From Anisakis pegreffii (taxonomy: Eukaryota; Nematoda; Chromadorea; Rhabditida; Anisakidae): a stretch of DNA of 64,000 bases. The notes beneath the pieces were generated by a model that had not been told where the DNA came from, made no database searches, and saw nothing but the letters and a program-made list of their open reading frames with translations. The stretch covers positions 31,833-95,832 of the forward strand of contig JAPYMA010000096.1 of the NCBI GenBank assembly GCA_035041965.1, in the 5' to 3' direction. The translations under genes and the position numbers were made by a program. This document shows positions 53,553-64,000 of this stretch, in pieces. Position 1 is the stretch's first letter. Every line of letters starts with the position of its first letter.

Positions 53553-56500
53553 ATGCCTGCTGAAGTATACGGTCGCGGTCTATATTTGGGTGAAACAATT
53601 CAAGAGAAGACAAGATCATTGCTTGGATGGAACAACGAGGTATGCGATCGGATTTATTTCGATAGGTGCTTGTCATAATTAGATTCACATGAAACTGCTA
53701 GGAGAAAAGCCCCTCATAACTCGATTCAATGCATGGATACAGCCGTTGTGCACTGTGGTGAACAAACGTGGCAAAGAATTTGCGCCTTGATTTTAGTCTC
53801 TTTATTCTTCGTCTTTGCGTGATCCTTTGCAAAACCTACAATTTTGCCTTACAATTAGTTTAAATAACGCTTCAATTAAAATGTGCTTCATGTCTTTAAA
53901 TACTGTATTTTTTGAAAAAAATTTGTCTTTTGAAACTTACAATTTTGTCTTCTTCCTTACGTTTAAACAACGCTCCATGTTTCAAATTATGAGCATCTGC
54001 TGTGATTCAAATCTATATTTCAACTCTTAGTTGTTTCTATTCCATTGTATTCATAATTGCAATTTACTGACTATCAAATCTCTCCAAAATATGGTTTACA
54101 TCTTTTCTTGCAAGAGAAATAACCTTTGTTTTTTCTTCAATAGCTCACAAAGGTCCTTTTTTGGAAGATGTCATTCGGTGATTATATGAAAAAAAGCAAA
54201 CCAGTACACAATAAGTAGGGTAATAATGGTGTCTCGAAGAGCGTATTCATTCATCTATGTTGCACTTTCAAAATATCGTTCTTGGTGGTACCTGCCATCT
54301 ATGTTTTTTGAACGGTTATGGTACGGCTCCGTTCACGTGAGACCACAGCACATTGTCAGCATACAAGTTGTTGAATATTGTTTGATGTTCATCTAGATGT
54401 TATGTCTTATCAGATCATTCTGTTTTGAGTGCTGAATTCCGTTGTTAGTATGGAAATGGACATTTAGTTTTGATTACGTTGACCTTTGTAAACATCACAA
54501 TTCGACAGTTGATAAACTCAGTGAATCTACATTCTTGATGACAACATTAGTTTTTTATACCATTCACTTCTATCAGCCGGAAGATTTTGAATCTTCGCAG
54601 TTAACAATTACGTGTGCATTCTTTATTTACTAACTGCAAAACAACTTTTCGCGCAAACTGAAAAAAGATCTATGACTTTCACATGAATTAAATCGCATCT
54701 CTATGAGACACAAGGCTTAGAGCTGTTTCTCTAATATGATGTAAATTACTTGAGAAGTTACTGAACTGCAACAGTGATTTGAACAAGATAAATCATGGAT
54801 AGATTATCTGTGCTTGAAAATGTGACATTTTCAAAATTTATACTTTGCCAATTGTATGAATAAGACGTGTGTGCTTGCGAACGTTGAGTCCAATGAACAT
54901 TTCTCAGTTCAGATATCTTGATAAAATGTTTGACGTGCTTCTTCCTCATATTCTCTTCATGTGAACACTTTGTTCAGCTAAAATTTCTTTCTTATTCGAC
55001 GAATCCAATCGCACAACTGCTTAGCTATCAAATCATCTGATTGATTAACTGATCATTTGGTGGAGACTGAAGACCAGTCCAAAAACATTCGGAATTTTCC
55101 ATGCAATTATGAATTTACTACTCCCATCGTCCATTAGTCCTCAAATGAAGTATCATAAAAAGGAACTCAGAGTGATTCAATGTAAACATATCCATGCAAC
55201 GCAATGATAAATGATGACTTGTTCAATGTTTATTCATTTGCACAGTTCCTAACAGTAAATTGTTTGATAATACTGGTTTTTGTTACGATTATCGAATGCA
55301 AAAACAGCGAAATATGGGTGAAACATCCGAAAAAGGGAACAAAGCATGTAAAAGAAAAACTTTCAGCACTGTCCATCGGTAATTGGTGCAGAATCGCAGT
55401 ATTTGTTCAGTCAGAATGTTCAATCGCCACCCGCGCAACAATACAAAAATTCCACGAATCGACGCCATCATCCCTACAAAAAAGCCAACAATCGCGTTCG
55501 TAAAAACAGCTGCAGTTCGTCGTCGTCATCCGCGTCGACGTGCAGTGATTACTCACAGCCATCCCCCAGTTACAGTGTTCGTTCATATCCTGACACATCC
55601 TACAGTCCCGAGCCAATCGCCTATTCAAATGCCACCGAATCATTGCTAACATTCACACCGTATAATCCCGCATTCCGTTCCGCAGAACGCGAAGCACGAG
55701 TGTTCGAACGGCTGCGACAGCTCGTACCAGTGCTACCATCGGATCGAAACGCTTATCAGGTTGAATTTTCATCATCAACTGATTATTTTCTAAAATCATT
55801 CAACTATTCTTTTAAATGGTTGAATGAATCGATCATTGATGTTTGTCGATTGCCTGCCTATCCAATGTATCACATCATATCAAATAACAATTTCAGATTC
55901 TTATTGATACGGTGTCACAAGTGATGGACCTTGAGCAACAGCTCGAGCAACTGAACGAACAAACGGAAGACGTTAAGAACAGTTTACGTTTAGAGGGAAA
56001 CTATTCAAAGTATGGGGATGATGAGGTGAGATTCATAATTGATTGCATTTGTTTCGAAAATATCGAACGAAGTTTGTGTTCGACATAGAATGTTTGCTGA
56101 TGGTTTGGCATTGGTCTTTGAGGTGACAGCTTTTAACTGGTGATTACGAATGTTCTTTGATGCTCTCGTTAATGACAAATGAATTGTGTGATATTTCTTT
56201 TCTGTGAATTGTTGATCTCTCGATGACGAGCGATCAGATTCGGATGGGTCTTTGAATTCGCTTTTTTTCAGAAACCTAAAATCATTTTATTTTACGGTGA
56301 GAGTACTTTGCTGTTTTTATAAGATCGTTCGAAAAGCCGAACTTGTCACATACACGATCACAGAAACCATTGAAAAAACATTGAACTCATCATTTAAAAT
56401 ATTTCATCAAGTAAGCGAAAATGAAAAAATGCATTGAAGAAGTGAAATGAAAAAATGAATTATACTCATAAATAGGTATATGCACGCACCACACAACTTT

Positions 56501-57348
56501 GTTTATATCTAAGAAGACTCATCGTGAAATTCTCGATTCATATCGAACAAGAAAATAAACCACCATAAAGAGTATCGCATTATGGGTGCATAGGTAGGGT
56601 TGACTGGTACGGACAAGCACATGTCCTTGGGAAAACGATAAAAGAAGACGCAGACGAAGAAAAACATTAAAAAAGTTTCGCTTATTCACATCAACTGTCA
56701 TCATTTTTCAACGCTATTTCTTTTGCAAGAATAAAAACAAATAAGGAAAGAGCAAGAATAAAAACATATATAATAACAATAACAAATTTATTCGATAATA
56801 TTTGGTACGCATTTGTGAGAATGGCACAAAAACGACAATGAAACACTCATATTTCCACCTTTGCAAACACGATTCACTGAGACGTGTTGTGAAAAAATGT
56901 TCTCTCTTCGAGAGGCAATTCAATAAGAAACGAATTTTATGGGGTCGTACTTTCAAATAATGGCAAAACGTTCAAGTTACATAACGGTAGTTTAACACTG
57001 GCGTGGGAATTTTGAGTTGTTTACTTAATTGTTCGCTGTGATTCATCAACCAGTCATTACCGAATATTTCATATCAATATGCCATTCTTAAGGAATGTTG
57101 CATGGGGAAGAAGCGAGGGGGTAGGGGTAGAGGAGATGGGAACTCCATTCGTGACCGAGCGAAAACTTTACTGATAAACGTCTTTTGTGAACAGCTTGTT
57201 CTTTGCAGCGTTAAAAGTACCACTCTCTTTTTTTCAGTGCGTATTTCCGGATGACTTACAATCGGTCGATGTCAGTGCCTTCAAGCATCTGCTTCGTTCC
57301 AACTCAGCAAACAGCATCTCGTCACTGGATCTTAACTGCTTCTCATAA
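53553..57348 (+). CDS. Helix-loop-helix protein with degenerate basic region (Id/Emc-like)
   Basis: Four in-phase exons (53553-53639, 55400-55759, 55897-56025, 57238-57348) encode 228 residues. After a short N-terminus comes a basic and Ser-rich stretch (residues 50-75), then a Ser/Pro/Tyr-rich linker. A helix-loop-helix follows: helix 1 REARVFERLRQLVPVLP (about 127-142), loop SDRNAYQ, and helix 2 ILIDTVSQVMDLEQQLEQL (150-168), with the exon junction in the loop. The region before helix 1 lacks the usual ERxR DNA-contact pattern. Dimerisation without normal E-box binding, as in Id or Extramacrochaetae, is therefore the likeliest mode, though this is inference. The C-terminus (CVFPDDLQSVDVSAFKHL) is unassigned. 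Intron 1 is 1.8 kb. Confidence 0.8.
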
Positions 57349-58548
57349 CAATACATCACAAACGTGATTCATTTATGGCAACTGAAGATTGCTAATGTAA
57401 AACAAATATTTATCTTTTTTGTGTCCAATTCTATTTCGTATTTTTTAGATTCATATTCAAATAAGTTGTCTTCTAAATGCTTCGTCTTGTATTAATGCAA
57501 AGTGGCATAAACTATTAGATTATCGTCTATATGATGAACCATACCATTCACGGAGTGGAGGACATTTTGTTTATATCCAGCCGGAAGGCAATGTAAAAAT
57601 TTGATCTGATCATATAGCTAATTAGGATTTTGTTGTTCATTGTTAGATTAAATGGAATCTTAGATTTGGTTTAATGTAGATGCATGCATGATTATTTTTT
57701 CACATAGCAACTGTCTTATAAGAATTAATTGCATATCGGTTCAATTCACTTGATTTATTCACTGCTTTTAGTACATGCACCCTTTCTGTTTTTAGTATAT
57801 ACCCAGTCAGTATTGTTATTCTGTGAATTATTGCCTTAAACCTTAATCATTTAACTTGAATTATACTGAGCAGTGAAAATGCTGAATTAAATTAACAGTC
57901 TCAAAAAGTGTTCAGTTTACTATTTGTATCACCTATGCGCAACTACTCTATTCAAATGGTTGAATCACGTCAGTGTCATCAATCCACTTGAGTAGCATTT
58001 TATTCACAAAAAGCATTTGCTTTTGATTCATCACGGGCCTTGAAAGTACTTCTTTTAATAATCGTTTACACTGTAATTCAATCAGATTATTCGTATGATC
58101 ACGCTTCTGTATTTTGTAGAGTTTCACTTTCATTATTGTTATTTACAGTACTGCCTTCGTCAGAAGCAGTTTTGCGCAATTATTGTTCAGATTATCATTA
58201 TTATCTGTGTAGTGTTGTCGTTAGATTTTGATTGTGATGAGAACGAAATATTTGCAGTCACACGGGCACTTTGGTGATATTCATCTTGGTAGAACTGATA
58301 TTTCATTCTTCAACAAGCCCTGATCGGCATTCCAAATTACAATATCAATAAACTTATAATCATTATTTTGGCACAAATCCGTGCATCTCACCTGAAACAC
58401 CCCGAAAAATCTTCTTAAACCCACAATCAACGCACTCAAGCAGACTTGTATCAAATATGAAATTGTCTCAACAATCGGTAACAGAATTCGACCGTTTTGA
58501 ATATTGCGTGCATGTTTATATGCGAATTGTGAATGGCTGCCTGTTTAG
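57349..58548. other. Spacer, nothing recognised
   Basis: 1.2 kb AT-rich 3' flank of the HLH gene. No gene or element identified. Confidence 0.5.
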
Positions 58549-60125
58549 GTGCTGATTTTGAAGTTTGCAGAAGTCGACGACAATACGAAGTATTTATGCT
58601 ACTCACACAAAGAAATGACCTTCATACAACAGAGCGGACAAGTTGTTGATCGGTTATGATATTAATTCTATTTTATATGACACACTGAACTGTTGCAGAA
58701 ATTGAAAGAATAACAAATTTTTTTAATACGACAATAAATAATATTCAAAATTGAAAACAATACATTCGGAAGAAACGCAAAAATCAAATCTTATTAGAAC
58801 TTCTTAACTAACTGTTACATTTGATTGAAGGATCAGTGAAGAATCAAAGCTTTTAGCGAAGAAATTCAGGTCAAACTTTTCTAGCTTAACTAGTCCGAGG
58901 TTAATTATTACCTTCATATTCGAAATATGCTGCCATATTATTGTAACAATAAATTGTTGAATGAAAAATATCAAAAGATGGTTCTCAATAACTATGATTC
59001 CTCTTGATTCTCACTGGAGTATATAAATAAGATTACCTAAGAATGTCTTATAATTGTTACTGATATTGCTGTAAATATTACTAAATGAAAGCTCGAAGGA
59101 ATGGTCATCAAACGGATAAGAACAACAGCAATAATAATAATTTCATACTTCCAAGGACACGATTCGTTTCAAATGCCGCATACCCATGAGTTATACATAC
59201 GTCTTTGATCGAGTTTTACGTCTCTGATTACATACCTTATTGATGCTATCATCATGGTAAACAGTTTATATATTGTTGCATTGATTCTTAACGCGGGCGA
59301 AAATGCTCTGTTTTATAATCCCTAGTTTTACAATTGCACTAATTCTTAGTCCGTTGGGAAAAATTGCTTCAAGATCTTGAATTAGGTCGGTAGATTTGAT
59401 CGGCAAACAGGAGGCATATTGTCAGAAATAAAATCATAATTGGAAGATCACGTTAGCAGAAGAAAATACTCCGATTTTCTTGAACAAGCACCAGCATGAT
59501 CAGCGCAGATAAAGCTGACATAGTTGTTCAAATTATTCGTAAGCAATTAGTTACGATCCAGTTCTCCGTTCAAGAAATGAAATTGCGCTGGAGAAACATG
59601 TTGTTTTATCAAAACATGTGTGAATTGAACCAATAGGTTAAATTGGCTGTTTAGTTCAAGGTTTGCAATTCTCTATCTGTTTGACACATTCAAATCATCG
59701 GTTTGTAATAACTGATATGTGAACAAATATAAAGTGATGCAGTTTGTGATTTAAAAAATCGAAATTCTTCGTTTGTGATCGATTTTCAAAGCCATTTATC
59801 AGTGACCATATCGAGAGTGTTTGATTGCTTTCGGAAAAGAATTCACCACAGAAAGTTACAGTCTGTCGGTTTTGCACAAAAATTCAAACCGACGAAATTC
59901 CTTGAATGGCATAGCGAGAGAGAATTGATTGCTTTAGCGAATATCCGTTCTGGTTTTTTCTTAGAGCCAAGGTTATTCTCAATCGCTTCGCGACGTTCCG
60001 TACCAGGTGGATGCAAAAAAATGCTTCGTCCTCGATACGGAAACACTGCGCTTCGTTTAAAAAGCCAAAAAGTGATTGCATCCGACAGCGATGCAATCAC
60101 CGATGGACCACTTATGAGCACATGA
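58549..60125 (+). CDS. Tentative 3' exons of an unrecognised gene
   Basis: Three segments chain in phase: 58549-58641 (VLILKFAEVDDNTKYLCYSH..., phase 0), 59156-59219 (DTIRFKCRIPMSYTYVFDRVL, phase 1 out) and 59938-60125, which ends at a stop. The last encodes 62 residues, polar and basic, with many Arg and Ser (SIASRRSVPGG, ending TDGPLMST). The donor at 59219 (TTAC|GTCTCT) is weak. No domain recognised, and upstream exons were not found. It could be the tail of a membrane or signalling protein, or a chance assembly. Confidence 0.3.
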
Positions 60126-60379
60126 GCGTGGACAGTGAATGACTAGTAGCAAAGACACTTTTCTCGTGAGCAGCCAACGAACAACTCCGAGCAAATTCAT
60201 GAACAATTTTGTCCGCTGTATGAAGCGTTATGAGTGAATGAGCAGCATTTTCTCAATGGAAAATTGCATCACTGATAAATCATTACGACAAATCATGAGT
60301 CTAAATCATTTATGAAAGTGAAAAATCAATAGTCTAATAGACCTTTGGTCTAAAATAAATACAGTCTAAATCAAATATG

Positions 60380-60415
60380 ACCTTTAGTTTCATTTATGAA
60401 AATGAAACTAAAGGT
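60380..60415. repeat. Perfect 16-bp inverted repeat (hairpin)
   Basis: ACCTTTAGTTTCATTT (60380-60395), a 4-nt ATGA loop, then the exact reverse complement (60400-60415). It lies outside any gene model, about 250 bp after the tentative gene end. Several GTCTAAA and GACCTTTGG words precede it. Confidence 0.95.
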
Positions 60416-62319
60416 TATGATCACAATACAAGTAAAATCCCTGCAAATCATTTTCTCCGCATTTCTACACATATCTCTGCACTACATAGTTTTTATTGCG
60501 TTCGTTTCCAGAAATCCATTGAAATGCTGAGATTCTTGATTAGAAGGAGCTTGATCTGTTTATTTTTTTGTGATCCGAACTCACTGAAGAAGCAGACAAT
60601 AAGAACGGATCAGTGATCAAAGTGGATATACTCTATCAAAATCTTGAGACGATACACAGTTGTTTCGCTTGACCTGAACGTTCCAATAACTTGATCGTGA
60701 TATGATCACAGTAGCCCAATATATGATTGTTTAGGTTAGTGCATCCAATTTACTTGAAGAAATTCACATAAAGTCACTTCTTCCTTTCACCACTCCATAC
60801 GTACTCTGACAGAATGCATACTGGCTCATGAATGTGAAGCTTCCAAACGCAATTTTCCACGAGCAAGTTCTTCAGTGTTTTTGGGCTGTTATGATAGCCG
60901 TTTTCACAGTGGACCACACTTCATGAAAGCTTAAAAACTAGCAGCATGAAGCATGCATCATTGCGACCTCACCTTGGTTCGGTATCTGAGGTTCACCACA
61001 CTTTATGAAAATTAGGGGTTATGTGTGTCATCTTCAAATCACCTGCATCTTTAGATCATAGCAACCGTGCTGGGCTTTTATTTGATTTCTTTTCAGCATA
61101 CATTCTCTGCTAGATGACAATCGCATATGTTTGTGCCGATGAGTCGTGACTTCATGCATCTATCACTCATTCATTGTAATGAGTACATACTGAGCATATT
61201 ATCATGTTAGTATCCTCAAAGCTTTGTGTTGACCTGCTGAGATTAAAAAATGATTGGACGTTTGTTTTGAAAGCTCTTTGGTTCCTGTCGAAGAAAAATA
61301 AAATTTCTGGACGAAGGGACCTTCCATTCATCGAGATCACTAGCCACTAGGTCAGTGCCTTATTGTAATTAACCTTAGAAATGGTATTCATTTCCACCTC
61401 AGAGTTGCCTGACCTTTCGTCTCTCATATATCACATCCACTGGACATTTCGGAACTGCTGTTACTAGCTGAGTGAACCAGAAAGACGAGCTTCACAAAAT
61501 GTTGAGTAGTCCAATAGGCCTGAACTGCCCGAAGAAAATTTCGGCCATTTTCTTGAAAGATACTATCTTCAATGACACACATTATTGTCAACACTACCAC
61601 GGTTAGTTTCTTATTTTGCAGAAAACGCGATCGCTTTCTGAAAAGAATCCTTCATCTCTAAATTCAGATATAAACAACCATTATAAGCATATAAACTTGT
61701 GTGTCTAGTGATGTCTCCTGTTACTGTGAGATATAAACAATAATAAAAACTTGTGTTGTGTCTAGTGATGTCTCTTGTTATTACCACTATGACATTTACT
61801 TTCAATCCTTTTTTTGGAACACGCCTGAAATTGCCTGAAAGCTTGAATAAATGATGAATGGAAAATATGTTTTATTCGATAGATGTTTAACATTAACGCA
61901 TGGACAAATGAAACAAACTGCTGACATCCATAACGATCAACTTTATGGACAAAAATTCATACAAGCTGAATAGCATTTCTAGAATCATTCGAATCGATCG
62001 TCACAATTTTAATAGGTTTCATTACCAATATTAAATAATGTGATGACATGATTTGAATGAATCAAAACATTATATTCATCAAGATGCCCAAACAATTATA
62101 AAGGCATCAGAGGAACGGAAACGCGCAAAAAACATCGAGAAAATGAAGGATATATAATAAAAATAGAAAAAATTATTGGCGAAAAACGTGAAAAGCAAAG
62201 GAAGTTCCATTTCTCCTCAATTTTAGTAAGCAACAGAAACAATGTGGGCAAAACGAATTGCCACAAGAACACAAAAATAATCCTCCCTACTGAAGAGAAT
62301 CAGAGCCCTTCGGCTGCAT
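60416..62319. other. Non-coding spacer
   Basis: AT-rich DNA without a supported gene. It contains the 63-bp imperfect tandem duplication at 61667-61790. Confidence 0.5.
61667..61790. repeat. Imperfect 63-bp tandem duplication
   Basis: Two copies starting with GATATAAACAA at 61667 and 61730. Each contains AAACTTGTGT and GTCTAGTGATGTCTC followed by TGTTA, and they differ by small indels. Confidence 0.8.
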
Positions 62320-64000
62320 AGAAATTAAGCCGGTATTTCAATGTTAGAAAGAAGGGATTCTGCTCGATCGAACGGTGTATACATGATGATATGTTTCCGG
62401 GCAAAGCTGGGAAGACGGTGAGCTTGAATACATCAAGCTCAAATGTCCACAGTTATGTACCGCCTCTCAATTGATCTGTAGTGATCATAGGGGAATGTGA
62501 ATGAGCGACTCAGCGCTAGTTGAGATAGCATTAAAAAAATAGCTAGATCTCCTCAATAAAGCAAAATCGCTCGACGAAATATATCAATTTCTATATCCAG
62601 AGATTCCGCTCGATCGATTGGTGAGAAGAAATTGATATGTTACTGGTCAAAGCTGAGCGTACGGCAGGCTTGAACCTCTTTACCCGAATAGCATCACACA
62701 AATTGATATATCTCCTCGCAAAGTGGAAATTTTCAAGCCAGTATTTCAATGTTAGAAAGAAGGGATTCTGCTCGATCGAACGGTGTATACACGATGATAT
62801 GTTTCCGGGCAAAGCTGAGAAGACGGTGAGCTTGAATACATCAAGCTCAAATGTCCACAGTTATGTACCGCCTCTCAATTGATCTGTAGTGATCATAGGG
62901 GAATGTGAATGAGCGACTCAGCGCTAGTTGAGATAGCATAAAAAAAATAGCTAGATCTCCTCAACAAAGCAAAATCGCTCGACGAAATATATGAATTTCT
63001 ATATCCAGAGATTCCGCTCGATCGATTGGTGAGAAGAAATTGATGTGTTACTGGTCAAAGCTGAGCGTACGGCAGGCTTGAACCTCTTTACCCGAATAGC
63101 ATCACAAAAATTGATATATCTCCTCGCAAAGTGGAAATTTTCAAGCCAGTATTTCAATGTTAGAAAGAAGGGATTCTGCTCGATCGAACGGTGTATACAT
63201 GATGATGTGTTTCCGGGCAAAGCTGGGAAGACGGTGAGCTTATACACATCAAACTCAAATTTCTATAGTTATGTATAGCCTCTCAATTGATCTGTAGTGA
63301 TCATACGGGAATGTGAATGAGCGACTCAGCGCTAGTTGAGATAGCATTAAAAAAATAGCTAGATCTCCTCAACAAAGCAAAATCGCTCGACCAAATATAT
63401 AATCTTCTTTATCCAGAGATTCTGCTCGATCGATTGGTGTGAAGAAATTGATATGTTACTGGTCAAAACTGAGCGTACGGTAGGCTTGAACCTCTTTACC
63501 CGAATAGCATCACAAAAATTGATATATCTCCTCGCAAAGTGGAAATTTTCAAGCCAGTATTTCAATGTTAGAAAGAAGCGATTCTGCTCGATCGAACGGT
63601 GTATACATGATGATATGTTTCCCGGCAAAGCTGAGAAGACGGTGAGCTTGAATACATCAAACTCAAATTTCCACAGTTATGTATAGCCTCTCAGTTGATC
63701 TGTAGTGATCATACGGGAATGTGAATGAGCGACTCGACGCTAGTTGAGATAGCTTTAAAAAATAGCTAGATCTCCTCAACAAAGCAAAATCGCTCGACAA
63801 AATATATAATCTTCTTTATCCAGAGATTCTGCTCGATCGATTGGTGTGAAGAAATTGATATGTTACTGGTCAAAACCGAGCGTACGGTAGGCTTGAACCT
63901 CTTTACCCGAATAGCATCACAAAAATTGATATATCTCCTCGCAAAGTGGAAATATTCAAGCCAGTATTTCAATGTTAGAAAGAAGCGATTCTGCTCGATC
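62320..64000. repeat. 408-bp tandem satellite (more than four copies, truncated by edge)
   Basis: The landmark GTTAGAAAGAAG recurs at 62343, 62751, 63159, 63567 and 63974, giving a period of 408, 408, 408 and 407 bp. Copies are more than about 95% alike by eye. Each unit holds two related half-units: A (GATTCTGCTCGATCGAACGG, first at 62356) and B (GATTCCGCTCGATCGATTGG, first at 62602). They are 246 bp apart, then 162 bp to the next A. Both halves continue with GATATGTT, then GG.CAAAGCTG and GCTTGAA. Open frames of 68-89 codons occur on both strands in every unit but are closed by stops and match no family. The array continues past the right edge. Confidence 0.97.

Noticed and set aside
62637..63972. 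Repeated open frames of 68-89 codons on both strands, alike in every copy
   Set aside because: They are produced by the 408-bp satellite, exist equally on both strands, are closed by stops in each unit and match no repeat-type polyprotein.

Overview
The window is nuclear DNA of a nematode. It is AT-rich, and genes are split into many small exons with GT-AG introns. Most 3' splice sites have the short TTTCAG form typical of nematodes, and introns run from about 41 nt to several kb. Proteins recovered by joining exons (HSP60, HSP10, PEX12, a leishmanolysin-like protease, an ACOT13-type thioesterase, a KGB-1-type MAP kinase) look like their nematode and animal counterparts. I cannot name the species. 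A parasitic clade III nematode is my guess, and nothing in the sequence proves it. Single open reading frames are poor guides here, so the gene models were built by matching splice sites, reading phase and protein families.

Layout, left to right: (1) 1-2184, minus strand: 5' part of a C2H2 zinc-finger gene running off the left edge. (2) 2185-8486: no gene seen. (3) 8487-13774, plus strand: a secreted or surface modular protein locus. The PAN-like and C-type-lectin-like part (11141-13341) is well supported; the upstream exon chain is tentative. (4) 18441-26192, plus strand: a complete 16-exon M8 metalloprotease (leishmanolysin-like/invadolysin). (5) 27443-30015, minus strand: a complete 7-exon PEX12, convergent with the protease. 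(6) 31112-32177, plus strand: a hotdog-fold acyl-CoA thioesterase, head to head with PEX12. (7) 33699-34661, minus strand: hsp10, and 35349-38871, plus strand: hsp60 with 11 exons, head to head. Their 0.69 kb shared spacer carries a perfect three-unit heat shock element and three CCAAT boxes. (8) 41434-43472, minus strand: a JNK/KGB-1-like kinase whose DFG motif has become GFG and whose N-lobe was not found. (9) 43473-53552: mostly non-coding, with repeat-like GC-richer patches, a G-quadruplex motif and a tentative plus-strand gene near 48.5-48.9 kb. (10) 53553-57348, plus strand: a 4-exon helix-loop-helix protein with a degenerate basic region. (11) 58549-60125: a tentative plus-strand gene end. 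(12) 62320-64000: a 408-bp tandem satellite made of two unequal related half-units, running off the right edge.

Functionally, hsp10 and hsp60 encode the two halves of the mitochondrial chaperonin and appear built for shared heat-shock control. PEX12 (peroxisome import ubiquitin ligase) and the acyl-CoA thioesterase share a 1.1 kb divergent spacer. The other genes are unrelated neighbours. The most notable oddities are the apparent pseudokinase, the structured satellite, the perfect or near-perfect hairpins, and a short inverted exon duplication at 10.6-10.85 kb.
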